Below, one piece after another: positions 5,411-7,005 of a stretch of 7,005 bases of DNA (positions are counted from its first letter, which is position 1; each line of letters starts with the position of its first letter). Origin of the DNA: JABMRP01 sp964444795 (GTDB taxonomy: Bacteria; Planctomycetota; Planctomycetia; Pirellulales; Thermoguttaceae). The stretch spans positions 1 to 7,005 of the forward strand of contig CAYUIQ010000347.1 of assembly GCA_964444795.1 (NCBI GenBank). The letters run 5' to 3'. Under the pieces are notes generated by a model. The model did not search any database. It worked only from the letters and a program-made list of their open reading frames with translations, and was not told the DNA's origin. A program made the translations under genes and the position numbers.

Positions 5411-5417
5411 ATTGCCG

Positions 5418-5642
5418 GTGGTTGCCAGTAACACAAATATGCGGCTATTACTCAGTGCTGCCGAGGCAGCGAATCGTTGTGGATGTTCGGTACGCACCTG
5501 GCGGACACGGGATCGATCCGGCCTGACGCCTCCGCCGGTCCGCATCGGGCGCGCGCTGTACTGGCGACCGGAGGACCTCGTCGCCTGGGTCGAGGCCGGG
5601 TGCCCCGACCGGGAGACGTGGATTGCCCGGAAAGATGATTAA
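5418..5642 (+). CDS. Excisionase-like helix-turn-helix protein
   Basis: The product has 74 residues. The chosen start is the GTG at 5418, 7 bases after GGGAGG (5405-5410). An ATG at 5439 has no such site, and the longer open frame from 5223 runs through hairpins and gives an Arg/Cys-rich, non-protein-like extension. The fold is the winged helix of MerR/AlpA/Xis proteins: LLSAAEAANRCGCSVRTW (10-28) is the helix-turn-helix, RDRSGLTPPPVRIGRALYWR (31-50) the wing, and PEDLVAWVEAG (51-61) the closing helix. Such proteins bind att DNA and steer the integrase towards excision, and may also repress promoters. Its place just upstream of a tyrosine recombinase on the same strand supports this role. Confidence 0.82.
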   Translation: MVASNTNMRLLLSAAEAANRCGCSVRTWRTRDRSGLTPPPVRIGRALYWRPEDLVAWVEAGCPDRETWIARKDD

Positions 5643-5800
5643 ACGGGGGCGACTGGTGAGAGTGTGTCCGCGGTGGGGCAAGGCTTTTCCAGAATTTCCA
5701 CCCGATTGACGAAACAGCGCTTGATCTTCTCAGCAACGCCGTGCTCACTGTCACCCCGTTGTCCGACACTTTGAAAACCAACATCGAGAAGGAGACCACT

Positions 5801-7005
5801 GTGGCAAGTCTGTACAAGAAGCCGATTGTCGTCCGGGATCCGAAGACGGGCAAGAAGATCAAGAATAGATCGAAGAAGTGGTGGGGCCGTTTCACCGATT
5901 CGCTCGGCCAGGAAAAGCGAGTGCCCCTTTCCCCGGACAAACGTGTGGCTCAAACCATGCTCAACGATCTGGTCGCCAAGGTCGAACGCCAGAGGGCGGG
6001 GCTGGACGATCCGATTGACGAAGAGATGCAGAAGCCGATTGATGTTCACCTAGCCGACTTCGAGAAGAGTCAGAAGAGCAAGGATGACTCGCCCCGCTAC
6101 GTGCTGGAGATCATGGGCAAGCTTCGCCGGTTCGTTGACTCGTGTGGTTGGCGTCGCATCGCCCAGATCAAGGCCACCGACGTCCAGGGCTTCTTGGCCG
6201 ACCTGCGGGAAGACGGCCTGAGTGCGCAGACGAGTAACCACTACCTGCGGGCGATCAAGAATTTCACGCGGTGGCTGGTGATCAACCGACGGCTGAAGAG
6301 CAACCCGCTGGACGGCCTGTCGATGCTCAATACACGAATGGATCGTCGCCACGACCGTCGGCCGCTTTCACAGGAGGAATTCACCCGGCTGGTTAAGGTG
6401 GCGGAAGTGGGCCCTCCGGCAGTTGGGCTGTGTGGCCGGGATCGGGCGATGCTTTACATCCTCGCGGCATGGACGGGGCTGCGACCCGGCGAAATTGGCA
6501 GCTTGACACTTCGCAACTTCCGACTCAAAGCGAAGCCACCGACTGTGACCGTGGCAGCGGCCTACAGCAAACACCGTCGCGAGGATAAGCAGATCCTACA
6601 TCCCGATGTCGTGCGGCGGTTCCGACGCTGGATTAAGGATCGCAGAGCGGAACCTGATGAGATTCTCTTTCCCATTCCGGAGCGTACATGTGGCATCGAT
6701 CGCCGAACGTCAGAAATGATGATGCAGGATCTCGCGGCGGCGAGAGCCATCTGGATTGACGAAGCGGCCAACGACAAGGAGCATCACAATCGCGAGAAGA
6801 GCGACTTCCTCAAGTACCGAGATTCCAGCGGCCGGTTCGCCGACTTCCACAGTCTGCGACATACGTTTGTGACGAATCTTTGCAGGGCGGACATCTCTCC
6901 CAAGACGGCCCAGACCTTAGCTCGCCACAGCGACATCCGACTGACGATGAACGTCTACAGCCACGTCGAGGAGAAAGAGCAGGCGGATGCGATCCAGAAA
7001 TTGCC
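5801..7005 (+). CDS. Tyrosine recombinase / integrase (3' end outside the window)
   Basis: 401 codons are visible from the GTG at 5801, which follows AAGGAG (5789-5794), and the frame is still open at the last base. Residues 1-65 are a basic arm-binding-type region (KNRSKKWWGRF). Residues about 78-175 form the SAM-like core-binding domain (LSAQTSNHYLRAIKNFTRWL). The catalytic domain follows. All active-site residues are present: R228 in TGLRPGEI, K257 in AYSKHR, H350 and R353 in HSLRHTF, H376 in LARHSD, and nucleophile Y386 in MNVYSHV. The visible part covers essentially the full catalytic domain, so the gene probably ends shortly past the edge. It would catalyse site-specific integration and excision of the element, partnered by the excisionase upstream. 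A 158-base leader separates it from that gene. An att site is expected downstream of the gene but is not in view. Confidence 0.93.
   Translation, partial: MASLYKKPIVVRDPKTGKKIKNRSKKWWGRFTDSLGQEKRVPLSPDKRVAQTMLNDLVAKVERQRAGLDDPIDEEMQKPIDVHLADFEKSQKSKDDSPRYVLEIMGKLRRFVDSCGWRRIAQIKATDVQGFLADLREDGLSAQTSNHYLRAIKNFTRWLVINRRLKSNPLDGLSMLNTRMDRRHDRRPLSQEEFTRLVKVAEVGPPAVGLCGRDRAMLYILAAWTGLRPGEIGSLTLRNFRLKAKPPTVTVAAAYSKHRREDKQILHPDVVRRFRRWIKDRRAEPDEILFPIPERTCGIDRRTSEMMMQDLAAARAIWIDEAANDKEHHNREKSDFLKYRDSSGRFADFHSLRHTFVTNLCRADISPKTAQTLARHSDIRLTMNVYSHVEEKEQADAIQKL

Noticed and set aside
5223..5417. N-terminal extension of the excisionase-like gene
   Set aside because: The extra 65 residues are Arg/Cys-rich and cross two hairpins. 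A good ribosome site points to the GTG at 5418 instead.

Overview
This 7-kb window looks like part of an integrated mobile element in the chromosome of a GC-rich planctomycete, probably of the Gemmata type. That placement is inferred from three things: a HARE-HTH protein fused to a short basic N-terminal domain through a Lys/Ala linker, a RepA-like ATPase with a PPWSEKEL-type helical domain, and the style of the excisionase/integrase pair. No marker gene fixes the taxon. All recognisable genes lie on the + strand.

Layout. (1) 12-629, a HARE-HTH winged-helix protein whose frame is open to the window edge. (2) 630-1415, a non-coding stretch full of perfect inverted repeats. (3) 1416-3041, a RepA-like hexameric-helicase ATPase with a primase-associated helical domain but no primase catalytic domain. 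(4) 3042-3714, a second non-coding stretch full of inverted repeats. (5) 3715-4056 and 4132-4485, two small tandem paralogues of unknown function, about 50% identical over 91 residues. (6) 4486-4866, non-coding, with GC-rich hairpins. (7) 4867-5208, a small Cys/His zinc-ribbon-like protein. (8) 5209-5417, non-coding, with two more hairpins. (9) 5418-5642, an excisionase-like HTH protein. (10) 5801 to the end, a tyrosine recombinase with all active-site residues, cut by the window edge before its stop codon.

How the parts may work together. Integrase and excisionase would integrate and excise the element. The RepA-like ATPase would support its replication or maintenance once excised. The paralogue pair and the zinc-ribbon protein are unexplained accessory genes.

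The most unusual property is that about one third of the window is intergenic. Those gaps carry a dispersed set of short, mostly perfect palindromes. Their core sequences differ, but the architecture is similar: arms of 6-11 bp, loops of 1-9 nt, and often ACT near the outer end of the left arm with AGT closing the right arm. They do not look like ordinary terminators or REP copies and deserve a structural or functional check.
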